From Synechococcales cyanobacterium PMM_0036 (lineage in GTDB: Bacteria; Cyanobacteriota; Cyanobacteriia; Elainellales; Elainellaceae): a DNA stretch of 5,144 nt. Every line of letters begins with the position of its first letter. Position 1 is the first letter of the stretch. Under the pieces are notes generated by a model. That model saw only the letters and a program-made list of their open reading frames with translations, did not search any database and was not told the origin of the DNA. Positions 1 through 5,144 of this stretch are shown piece by piece. The stretch spans positions 1 through 5,144 of the forward strand of contig CASBQM010000103.1 of the NCBI GenBank assembly GCA_949127645.1, given 5' to 3'. Both the position numbers and the translations under genes were made by a program.

Positions 1-1232
1 CTCTTGCACGTAAAAACTTATTTGAGGACATCCCTCGTCTGCTGGTGGCGCAGGCGGGGATTATGTTCGCCGTGAGTTTAGTGACGATTCAGACAGGAAT
101 TCTGAATGGATTTACGCGATCGACTGGTATTTTGATCGATCGCTCTAAAGCCGATCTTTGGGTTGCCAGCAAAGACATGGTAGAGCAAGAGCTAACTCTG
201 CCGATCTCTGCCGCATTTCTTCAGCAATCTCAGCAAGTCGAGGGCGTACAGAAAGCGGAGGCAATACTCTTGGGAGGCGGCATCTGGCGCAGTCCTCAAG
301 GCAAAATTACATCCGTGCGGCTGTTTGGCTTCGATCCTGCCGGAACTCTGTTCAAGCCCTTTGAAGTCACACAAGGAAGCATAACGGATCTGAAACAGCC
401 TTACACGGTAATTACAGATGCCACCAATCTAGATAATCTAGACACTCAGGTGGGAGAGGCAGCGACCATTGGTTCTCTTAGCGTCAAGCTCGTGGGGCTG
501 ACCACAGACGCACAGTCGATCGCCTCTAGCACCTTCTTGTTTAGCTCACTAGAAAACGCCAAGGCATACGCGACTGGAAACCGCACGGCAAACCTCAACT
601 GCCGGATGCAAAATGGACAGTTTCAATGCACTAACGTCTACCAACAGTCCGCAGGGTCTAATCCGGCATCGCTTCAGCCTATGCCGCTAACCTCTACCGA
701 TGCCATAAGCTATGTTTTGATTCAGGCAAAGCCCGGTCAAAACCTGCAGGCGCTTAAGAAAAAACTGGAGGCGGCATTACCCAACACTCTCGCCTACACC
801 CGGCAAGAGATGGCGGCTCGGACGCGAAATTACTGGGTGCAGCGCACTGGAATCGGCTTTATTTTGGGCTTGGGGGCGACGGTCGGCATTATTGTGGGCA
901 TGGTCATCGTAGGGCAGATTCTTTACTCTTCGGTTGCCGATCACTTAAAGGAGTTTGCTACTCTGAAGGCAATGGGAGTCCCCGATCGCGTCGTTTATGG
1001 CATTATCATCCAGCAGGCTTTGATCATGTCGGTCTTGGGCTATATCCCTAGTCTAGGGCTTTGTATGGGTCTAGGAGCCTGGACATTCGCTACTCAGGGG
1101 ATCACGATTCTAGTCACCCCGATTGCGGCAGTTGGTATTTTTGGCATCACTGTTTTCATGTGCGTCGGCTCAGCTCTGTTTGCTATTCAAAAAGTGACTC
1201 GGGTTGATCCGGCGATCGTCTTTAAATCTTGA
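1..1232 (+). CDS. ABC transporter permease, FtsX/DevC-like, 5' end missing
   Basis: This is the membrane subunit of a MacB/FtsX-type ABC transporter. The frame is open from the first bases (codons start at base 3), giving 409 visible residues. A GTG at 45 could be mistaken for the start, but the 14 residues before it (LARKNLFEDIPRLL) continue the N-terminal helix, so the gene starts outside the window. Visible topology: TM1 about residues 14-37, a large extracytoplasmic domain about 38-282, then TM2 about 283-306, TM3 about 333-358 and TM4 about 369-395. This one-plus-three arrangement is typical of the family. Between TM2 and TM3, ADHLKEFATLKAMGV (about 312-326) resembles the cytoplasmic coupling segment of DevC proteins. 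The periplasmic domain has two cysteines about nine residues apart (about 200 and 209). The C-terminal segment is the part most like DevC; the N-terminal part differs from classical heterocyst DevC, so I give no symbol. The substrate cannot be told from sequence. The ATPase gene follows on the same strand. Confidence 0.88.
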   Translation, partial: LARKNLFEDIPRLLVAQAGIMFAVSLVTIQTGILNGFTRSTGILIDRSKADLWVASKDMVEQELTLPISAAFLQQSQQVEGVQKAEAILLGGGIWRSPQGKITSVRLFGFDPAGTLFKPFEVTQGSITDLKQPYTVITDATNLDNLDTQVGEAATIGSLSVKLVGLTTDAQSIASSTFLFSSLENAKAYATGNRTANLNCRMQNGQFQCTNVYQQSAGSNPASLQPMPLTSTDAISYVLIQAKPGQNLQALKKKLEAALPNTLAYTRQEMAARTRNYWVQRTGIGFILGLGATVGIIVGMVIVGQILYSSVADHLKEFATLKAMGVPDRVVYGIIIQQALIMSVLGYIPSLGLCMGLGAWTFATQGITILVTPIAAVGIFGITVFMCVGSALFAIQKVTRVDPAIVFKS

Positions 1233-1451
1233 TGCATGAAGTGTTTAGATCCCATGAAGTTACATCCCTTTTGCCTTTAGGTCATTAACGATCGCTTTTG
1301 TAAATGGAATAATTATCTACAAAGAATTAAAAAATACTAGCAGAACGATAAAGTCAGATTCTTGAGTTCAAATTTAATCCTTCTCACTGTCAAGTCTTCA
1401 TTGCCATCCCTGGTCTTTACTTCAAAACATCCTATCCACCGAACTGTAATC

Positions 1452-2255
1452 ATGACTGCTACACCGATTAACTTTCAAATGAATTTGACTGCACCCGCGA
1501 TCAAGGTGTCGGGTCAGGGCATGGAAGCGGCTGACTCTCTTAAAACTGGAGCTAAAGCGATCGTGGCGCGGGGTGTGGAGATGGTGTTCCAAAACGGCGC
1601 ACAAAAATTTTATGGGCTGAAGAACATCGATCTAGATGTGAATCGGGGCGATATTCAGCTCTTGATGGGGCCCTCTGGCTCTGGTAAAACGACTCTGCTC
1701 TCAATCTTGGGCGGCATTCTCACCCCAACGGCTGGCAGCGTTTGTCTTTTGGGGCAAGACCTGACGCGCATGAACCGCGCACAGCTAGCGAAATTCCGTT
1801 TGCACACTATTGGCTTTATCTTTCAGGAATTCAACCTATTTCCAGCGCTGACGGTCGTTGAGAATGTCGAAATTGCCCTGGAAATGAAGGGCACCAAAGG
1901 CAAGGTAGCTCATCAGGAAGCCCTACACTTACTGGAACAGGTAGGTCTTGCCGATCGCGCCTCAAAGCATCCCCGCGATCTTTCGGGCGGACAAAAGCAG
2001 CGAGTGGCGATCGCCCGTGCCTTGGCAGGAGATCCACAAATCATCATGGCAGACGAACCCACGGCTTCCCTGGATTCTCAGAGCGGTCATGCGGTCATTG
2101 CTCTGCTCCGCAAGCTTGCCAAAGAGAGCAATCGCACGGTGCTAATGGTGACGCACGATCCTCGAATTATTGATGTTGCCGATCGCGTCACCTATCTAGA
2201 AGATGGGATGTTGCAAAGTAGCCCTACCGCCGTTGCTCATCAAGCTTTTGCATAG
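1452..2255 (+). CDS. ABC transporter ATP-binding protein, DevA/LolD/MacB-like
   Basis: This cytoplasmic ATPase subunit probably powers the permease encoded just upstream. From the ATG at 1452 it has 267 residues. Motifs in order: Walker A GPSGSGKTT (about 73-81), Q-loop FQEFNLFPALT (Q about 125), ABC signature LSGGQKQR (about 177-184), Walker B IIMADEPTASLD (about 197-208) and H-loop VTHD (H about 235). The tail IDVADRVTYLEDG resembles DevA. All catalytic motifs are intact. The start is uncertain. The frame is open to a TTG at 1362, but those 30 extra residues do not look like the family. Even from 1452 there are about 40 residues before the ATPase core; ATG 1479 is another option. None of these starts has a clear Shine-Dalgarno. 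The 219-nt AT-rich gap after the permease is long for an operon, so the gene may have its own promoter, but I could not identify a convincing one. Confidence 0.9.
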   Translation: MTATPINFQMNLTAPAIKVSGQGMEAADSLKTGAKAIVARGVEMVFQNGAQKFYGLKNIDLDVNRGDIQLLMGPSGSGKTTLLSILGGILTPTAGSVCLLGQDLTRMNRAQLAKFRLHTIGFIFQEFNLFPALTVVENVEIALEMKGTKGKVAHQEALHLLEQVGLADRASKHPRDLSGGQKQRVAIARALAGDPQIIMADEPTASLDSQSGHAVIALLRKLAKESNRTVLMVTHDPRIIDVADRVTYLEDGMLQSSPTAVAHQAFA

Positions 2256-2274
2256 CTTGTATTTTGCATAGCTT
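2246..2274. repeat. 13-bp direct repeat across the ATPase stop codon
   Basis: TTTTGCATAGCTT occurs at 2246-2258 and again at 2262-2274, a period of 16 bp. The first copy contains the TAG stop of the ATPase gene (2253-2255). The second copy supplies the first bases of the 5' arm of the terminator hairpin. It looks like a small tandem duplication; no function is evident. Confidence 0.8.
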
Positions 2275-2319
2275 CTAACCTAGGGGCGCTTTGTGCCCCT
2301 AGGTTAGAAGCTACTTTTT
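2269..2319 (+). terminator. Strong intrinsic terminator between convergent genes
   Basis: A perfect 19-bp inverted repeat has arms at 2269-2287 and 2295-2313, enclosing a 7-nt loop. A run of five T (2315-2319) follows on the + strand. The upper part of the stem is GC-rich (AGGGGC paired with GCCCCT). This is a canonical rho-independent terminator for the ATPase transcript, starting 13 nt after its stop codon. On the - strand the same stem forms just where chlI ends, but there it is followed by TGCAAAAT rather than a T-run. It may therefore act on chlI only as a 3' stabilising hairpin or a weaker terminator. Confidence 0.9.
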
Positions 2320-3411
2320 GCCGTTCTGCGGTATTTCTGGAGTCGAGTCTATGATTCCAAACACTTGATCAAAGACTTTGCCAACCTTGTATCCAGAATC
2401 GATCGACTCCAGCGGATCTTTACGCAGACGATGACGTAGCGCCATCACAATCACCCGCTTAATATCCTCGACTGTTACCTCAGTGCGTCCATCAAGTGCC
2501 GTCAGCGCCTTAGCCGTACGATTGGTAACGATGTCGCCGCGCAGCCCGTCTACATCTAGCTCCGAGCAAACCTGCGAGATTTTAATCTTCAGATCATGGT
2601 CGATCGTCACTGATCTGAGGCGCTCTTGTGCCCCGACTAGCCGCTGCTGCAATTCTTCCTGCTGAGGACGGTACTCTTCTAGAAAAGCTTCTGGCTCTTG
2701 GTCAAACTCCGATCGCTGTTCCACAATTTGCACCCGCAGCGCCGGATCTTTGACCGTGCGAATCTCGGCGTGAAGACCAAAGCGATCGAGCAACTGGGGT
2801 CTTAGCTCTCCTTCTTCAGGATTGCCAGAGCCTACCAGGACAAACCGTGCCGGATGGCGAATGGAAATGCCTTCCCGCTCTACGGTATTCCAGCCGGATG
2901 CTGCTGAGTCTAGCAGTACGTCCACCAGGTGATCGTCTAGCAGGTTGACCTCATCGACATAAAGAATGCCGCGATTTGCCTGAGCCAGCAGCCCTGGCTC
3001 AAAGGCTTTCACCCCTTCAGAGAGGGCTTTTTCGATGTCAATCGTGCCGCAGACGCGATCTTCAGTGGCTCCTAGAGGCAGGTCAATCATCGGCACTTTC
3101 TTCTGGACGAGCGAAATAGATTCTCCAGACTCGATCCGCTGCTTCACCGCATCACTCATAATGCTGGAGTCGCTGGGGTGGCTATTAAACGGATCTCCAG
3201 ACACAACCTCAATGGCGGGTAGCACATCTGCCAAAGCGCGAATCGTCGTGGATTTGCCCGTACCGCGATCGCCCATGATCATCACCCCACCAATTTTGGG
3301 GTCAATGACATTCAGCAATAGCGCTAGCTTCATTTCTTCTTGACCGACGATCGCCGTGAAGGGAAACACAGCACGACGAGCGACTTTGGGGGCGGCAACC
3401 GTAAGACTCAC
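2311..3411 (-). CDS. chlI: Magnesium chelatase subunit I (ChlI)
   Basis: ChlI is the AAA+ ATPase subunit of Mg-protoporphyrin IX chelatase. With ChlD and ChlH it inserts Mg2+ into protoporphyrin IX, committing it to chlorophyll rather than heme and bilins. The protein has 366 residues, normal for cyanobacterial ChlI. Visible motifs: N-terminal FPFTAIVGQEEMKLAL (16-31), Walker A GDRGTGKST (47-55), the family segment PLGATEDRVCGTIDIEKAL (112-130), Walker B ILYVDEVN (149-156), sensor 1 around GSGNPEEGELRP (194-205), the candidate arginine finger in LLDRF (R210), sensor 2 in DGLRGDIVTNR (288-298), and a C-terminal RHRLRKDPLESIDSG (326-340). Cys121 and Cys282 match positions that form a redox-sensitive pair in plant CHLI. 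The start is a GTG; the next in-frame ATG (residue 27) would remove conserved sequence, and no upstream ATG is in frame. Only a weak AGG precedes it. The stop lies inside the terminator hairpin. It follows the GAF gene by 114 nt on the same strand. Confidence 0.97.
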   Translation of the reverse strand: MSLTVAAPKVARRAVFPFTAIVGQEEMKLALLLNVIDPKIGGVMIMGDRGTGKSTTIRALADVLPAIEVVSGDPFNSHPSDSSIMSDAVKQRIESGESISLVQKKVPMIDLPLGATEDRVCGTIDIEKALSEGVKAFEPGLLAQANRGILYVDEVNLLDDHLVDVLLDSAASGWNTVEREGISIRHPARFVLVGSGNPEEGELRPQLLDRFGLHAEIRTVKDPALRVQIVEQRSEFDQEPEAFLEEYRPQQEELQQRLVGAQERLRSVTIDHDLKIKISQVCSELDVDGLRGDIVTNRTAKALTALDGRTEVTVEDIKRVIVMALRHRLRKDPLESIDSGYKVGKVFDQVFGIIDSTPEIPQNGKK

Positions 3412-3525
3412 AGCTCTAAACCTAAAAATGTGAAAGAAACATGACTATCTCTCATTTTGACACAAGCCGGACGTTGCCACGAGCGAGTCACGCCCTAAAG
3501 CTGCTACTTGTAGCTCTGAAATGGG
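3412..3525 (-). other. Spacer between GAF gene and chlI
   Basis: These 114 nt separate two genes on the - strand. The only structure I see is a short inverted repeat, GCTAC and GTAGC, at 3503-3514 with a 2-nt centre and no T-run, so it is not a convincing terminator. The part next to chlI (about 3412-3465) is AT-rich and could hold a promoter, but no clean -35/-10 pair was found. The sequence therefore does not decide between co-transcription with the GAF gene and a separate chlI promoter. Confidence 0.4.
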
Positions 3526-4065
3526 CTAGTTGATGGCGATCGTCGGAGCGGTTGCCAAGGCTTGCGCCCCTGTTTTCATGCGATCGATATCCGCCGTCGT
3601 CCATTGCCGAGGCGATTGGCAGTGATGCGCCGCCAATAAACCCCACAGCCCTTTAGCCGTCAGGATGGGTACGACTAAGTTTGCCCGCACTTCGATCTGA
3701 CGTAAGAATTCACGATGACAGTCGGCGATCGGCTCTTGCTCAACATCGGCGATCGCCCGTACTCGTCCTGCTAAATAAAGCTCGGCATACTCATCGTTAA
3801 AACATCCGTCAGCTCCCGTAGACCCATAGATTGAATAGTCTGGAGAACTCAATGCCTCAAAAGTAACTTGCCCCTTCCACTGGCTATAGAAATAGTAAAG
3901 AGCTACGCGATCGATTTGCAGAGCTTCGCGCAAGTCATAGGTCGTTTGTTGAACTAAAGTATCTCGCTCAAGCGTGTAATTAAGATGACTCAGCACCCGC
4001 TTGAGGCGATTGTGATCAGAACCCTGGGGCAAAAGATCAAATTGAGGGTTAGATTCCGTTCGCAT
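3526..4065 (-). CDS. Stand-alone GAF-domain protein, candidate DXCF cyanobacteriochrome
   Basis: This 179-residue soluble protein consists of essentially one GAF domain with its N-terminal helix and no output domain. The N-terminal helix is about 18-50 (DHNRLKRVLSHLNYTLERD and on), the first core strand is DRVALYYFY (52-60), and the family signature is VRANLVVPIL then LWGLLAAHHC then PRQW (126-155). Two motifs stand out: DGCF at 86-89 and Cys116-His117 in IADCH. In DXCF cyanobacteriochromes a DXCF cysteine and a canonical Cys-His cysteine attach a linear tetrapyrrole, about 28 residues apart; here the spacing is exactly 28. GRVRA (100-104) between them also fits those proteins. This suggests bilin binding, but many cyanobacterial GAF domains look similar without being shown to bind one. 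The ATG at 4065 is the first possible start because an in-frame TAG lies 9 nt upstream; its ribosome binding site is weak. It lies upstream of chlI on the same strand. Function is unproven. Confidence 0.9.
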   Translation of the reverse strand: MRTESNPQFDLLPQGSDHNRLKRVLSHLNYTLERDTLVQQTTYDLREALQIDRVALYYFYSQWKGQVTFEALSSPDYSIYGSTGADGCFNDEYAELYLAGRVRAIADVEQEPIADCHREFLRQIEVRANLVVPILTAKGLWGLLAAHHCQSPRQWTTADIDRMKTGAQALATAPTIAIN

Positions 4066-4350
4066 GACAGGCTAATTTTTTACACGACTAAAGTTCTAAA
4101 ACCCCTAATGAGTTTTGTCTGTACTCCTCAAAATAACATTCCTAGCTTGAAGGCTGAAGCGCCCTAACCTCTCTTAAAGAGATATTTTTCAAAAAATAGA
4201 TTTAAAGCTCAAGCCATATTTGATGCCGATCGCATACCCACCTCAAAACCAGCCCAATTTAAAAGCTCTATTTTTAAGCTCTATATTGGGATCTGTGGTG
4301 AGATCTGTGTTGAGGCGGTGCATTCTGCTGCCCCCTAGATTTCTTTCTAA
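4066..4350. other. Non-coding gap with short palindromes and repeats
   Basis: No convincing gene is seen in these 285 nt. They separate the divergent GAF gene and kinase remnant, so any GAF-gene promoter should lie here. Structures visible: an AT-rich palindrome TCTCTT-A-AAGAGA at 4170-4182, a second TATTTTT-CA-AAAAATA at 4183-4198, and a cluster of short direct repeats at 4261-4314. An open stretch of about 37 codons from the ATG near 4222 resembles nothing I recognise. I could not pick out a reliable sigma-70 promoter on the - strand. Confidence 0.5.
4261..4314. repeat. Cluster of short tandem repeats
   Basis: AAGCTCTAT occurs at 4263-4271 and 4276-4284 (period 13). Immediately after comes a 12-bp tandem pair, GATCTGTGGTGA at 4290-4301 and GATCTGTGTTGA at 4302-4313, with one mismatch. 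These look like small slippage duplications in non-coding DNA next to a decayed gene; paired operator half-sites are an alternative that cannot be excluded. Confidence 0.6.
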
Positions 4351-4608
4351 ATCAGCAACTCAGGAGCTGAAATTTCTGGGGCAGAACTAGACAAAATTTT
4401 CGATAAGTTTTACCGCATTTCAAGTGGCGATCGCTGGAATCAAGGCAGCACTGGGCTAGGGTTGGCGCTAGTCAAAAAAATGGTAGAGTATTTGGACGGC
4501 ACTATTGAAGCCGCTAACCAGTTTGGAAAAACCATTTTCACCATCAAAATTCCTATCGGCAATATGCCTACAGACTGCACTCCAATAGACCCTATTTCAG
4601 TGGGATAA
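4351..4608 (+). pseudogene. C-terminal remnant of a sensor histidine kinase
   Basis: An 85-codon reading frame encodes the end of a HATPase_c domain. Visible are NSGAEISGAELDKIFDKFYRI's elements: the NSG.EI segment that replaces the G1 box in this subfamily, the F box IFDKFYR (about residues 16-22), the G2 box GSTGLGLAL (about 32-40), and closing strands GTIEA and TIFTIKIPI. There is no start codon before the conserved part. The homology seems to run back through ISF-stop-ISNSG, so the TAA at 4348-4350 falls inside the domain, with a TAG three codons earlier. The dimerisation helix with its phospho-accepting His, the N box and any sensor domain are absent upstream. The frame ends at TAA 4606-4608, after a short tail. 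It cannot act as a kinase on its own and is best read as a truncated pseudogene left by deletion or rearrangement. Confidence 0.8.
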
Positions 4609-4634
4609 CAGGAATGTGGCATAACAGGAATGTG
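4603..4634. repeat. 16-bp tandem duplication at end of kinase remnant
   Basis: Two adjacent 16-bp units, GGATAACAGGAATGTG (4603-4618) and GCATAACAGGAATGTG (4619-4634), differ at one base. The first unit contains the TAA stop of the kinase remnant. The pair ends 13 bp before the proposed dapB -10 element, so it occupies the place where a -35 or activator site would be. Confidence 0.85.
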
Positions 4635-4647
4635 ACGTAAGAGCGCC

Positions 4648-4656
4648 TGATAGAAT
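4648..4656 (+). promoter_or_regulatory. Candidate extended -10 promoter of dapB
   Basis: TGATAGAAT has the TGn extension followed by TAGAAT, five of six matches to the sigma-70 -10 consensus. No good -35 lies 16-18 bp upstream, which is tolerable for extended -10 promoters. Transcription would begin near 4663, giving a leader of about 20 nt containing the dapB Shine-Dalgarno. If so, the in-frame ATG at 4655 is not transcribed, which supports the ATG at 4682 as the real start. Confidence 0.45.
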
Positions 4657-4671
4657 GACTGTTGTCGCATC

Positions 4672-4676
4672 AAGGA
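4672..4676 (+). promoter_or_regulatory. Shine-Dalgarno that decides the dapB start
   Basis: AAGGA ends 5 nt before the ATG at 4682. It favours that codon over the in-frame ATG at 4655, which has no comparable site and would add nine residues not typical of DapB. Confidence 0.75.
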
Positions 4677-4681
4677 AAGCT

Positions 4682-5144
4682 ATGACATCTCCAATTCCCG
4701 TCGTCGTCAACGGTGCCACTGGCAAAATGGGTCGTGAGATCATCAAAGCAGTTGCGGCAGCAGAGGATATGACGTTGGTGGGGGCGATCGCCCGTAACCG
4801 CGATCTCCAGGGCGAAGATATTGGCGAGGTGATTGGCTGTGGAGCGTTGGAGGTGCCTATTATTGCCGACCTTCAGGCGACTTTGGCAATGGCGGGGCAA
4901 GAGAAAGTGCCAGCCGTCATGGTGGATGTCACCCATCCAGATGCGGTATACGAGAATGTGCGGGCGGCGATCGCTTACGGCGTGCGTCCGGTCGTCGGCA
5001 CGACGGGTCTGACGCTAGAGCAAATTCAAGACTTGGCTGAATTTGCCGATAAAGCCAGCATCGGCGGCGCAATTATTCCCAATTTTTCGATCGGTATAGT
5101 GCTATTGCAACAGGCGGCAGTACGCGCCTCGCAGTACTTTGATC
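4682..5144 (+). CDS. dapB: 4-hydroxy-tetrahydrodipicolinate reductase, 3' end missing
   Basis: DapB reduces 4-hydroxy-tetrahydrodipicolinate to tetrahydrodipicolinate with NAD(P)H, in the cytoplasmic pathway to diaminopimelate and lysine. The window holds 154 complete codons, a little over half of the usual 270-280 residues. Visible: N-terminal nucleotide-binding loop VNGATGKMG with glycines at 11, 14 and 17; the segment DVTHPDAVYENV (82-93); the cofactor-contact loop VVGTTGL (104-110); and IIPNFSIG (131-138), which leads to the substrate domain. The catalytic His-His region and substrate-binding loop lie beyond the window. The start at 4682 is supported by the AAGGA site and by family length; ATG 4655 is the alternative. 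The gene has two GCGATCGC octamers (4784 and 4967). It probably has its own promoter just upstream and no operon link to the preceding kinase remnant. Confidence 0.96.
   Translation, partial: MTSPIPVVVNGATGKMGREIIKAVAAAEDMTLVGAIARNRDLQGEDIGEVIGCGALEVPIIADLQATLAMAGQEKVPAVMVDVTHPDAVYENVRAAIAYGVRPVVGTTGLTLEQIQDLAEFADKASIGGAIIPNFSIGIVLLQQAAVRASQYFD

Noticed and set aside
1232..1290. An 18-codon reading frame starting at an ATG that overlaps the permease stop codon (TGATG).
   Set aside because: It has no recognisable product or ribosome binding site, and short frames of this size are expected by chance.
1362..1451. TTG start giving the ATPase a 30-residue longer N-terminus.
   Set aside because: The added residues do not resemble ABC ATPases, no Shine-Dalgarno is present, and an in-frame ATG follows at 1452.
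3035..3343. A 102-codon + strand frame inside chlI.
   Set aside because: It lies fully opposite the conserved Walker A to Cys121 region of chlI and its product has no recognisable features.
3503..3514. GCTAC/GTAGC inverted repeat downstream of the GAF gene as a terminator.
   Set aside because: The stem is only 5 bp with a 2-nt centre and no T-run follows on the - strand.
4170..4198. AT-rich palindromes as a transcription terminator.
   Set aside because: There is no gene on the + strand immediately upstream, and the stems are AT-rich with almost no loop.
4440..4936. Two open frames on the - strand (77 and 88 codons).
   Set aside because: They are antisense to the kinase remnant and to dapB, whose + strand translations match known families; the - strand products look random.
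1..5144. tRNA, rRNA, CRISPR array, insertion sequence or attachment site.
   Set aside because: I found no cloverleaf-like sequence, no regularly spaced long repeats, no transposase and no terminal inverted repeats.

Overview
The window looks like the chromosome of a cyanobacterium. Six perfect copies of the octamer GCGATCGC (HIP1-type) occur in 5.1 kb, and many partial CGATCG cores lie elsewhere. The protein content agrees: a ChlI magnesium chelatase subunit, a GAF domain with bilin-binding cysteine positions, and DevC/DevA-like ABC transporter parts. The species cannot be named from this sequence alone.

Layout: (1) 1-1232 (+) is the 3' part of an FtsX/DevC-like ABC permease; its true start lies before the window. 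(2) 1452-2255 (+) is its probable partner, a DevA/LolD-like ATPase, after a 219-nt AT-rich gap. (3) 2269-2319 is a strong hairpin with a T-run between two convergent genes. (4) 2311-3411 (-) is chlI, whose stop codon is the base of that hairpin. (5) 3526-4065 (-) is a small stand-alone GAF protein, upstream of chlI on the same strand with a 114-nt gap. (6) 4066-4350 has no recognisable gene, but holds short AT-rich palindromes and small direct repeats. (7) 4351-4608 (+) is the C-terminal remnant of a histidine kinase with no start codon and with stops in the homologous reading frame. (8) 4682-5144 (+) is the 5' half of dapB, running off the end, with a good Shine-Dalgarno and a plausible extended -10.

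How they work together: the first two genes probably form one exporter or mechanotransmission-type ABC complex; a periplasmic adaptor gene would be expected upstream but is out of view. ChlI is the AAA+ motor subunit of Mg-chelatase, the first committed step of chlorophyll synthesis. The GAF gene in front of it carries both a DXCF motif and a Cys-His motif, 28 residues apart, as in dual-cysteine cyanobacteriochromes. A bilin or light sensor next to a chlorophyll-branch gene is the most interesting possibility here, but that link is inference. dapB (lysine and cell wall precursor synthesis) appears independent of its neighbours.
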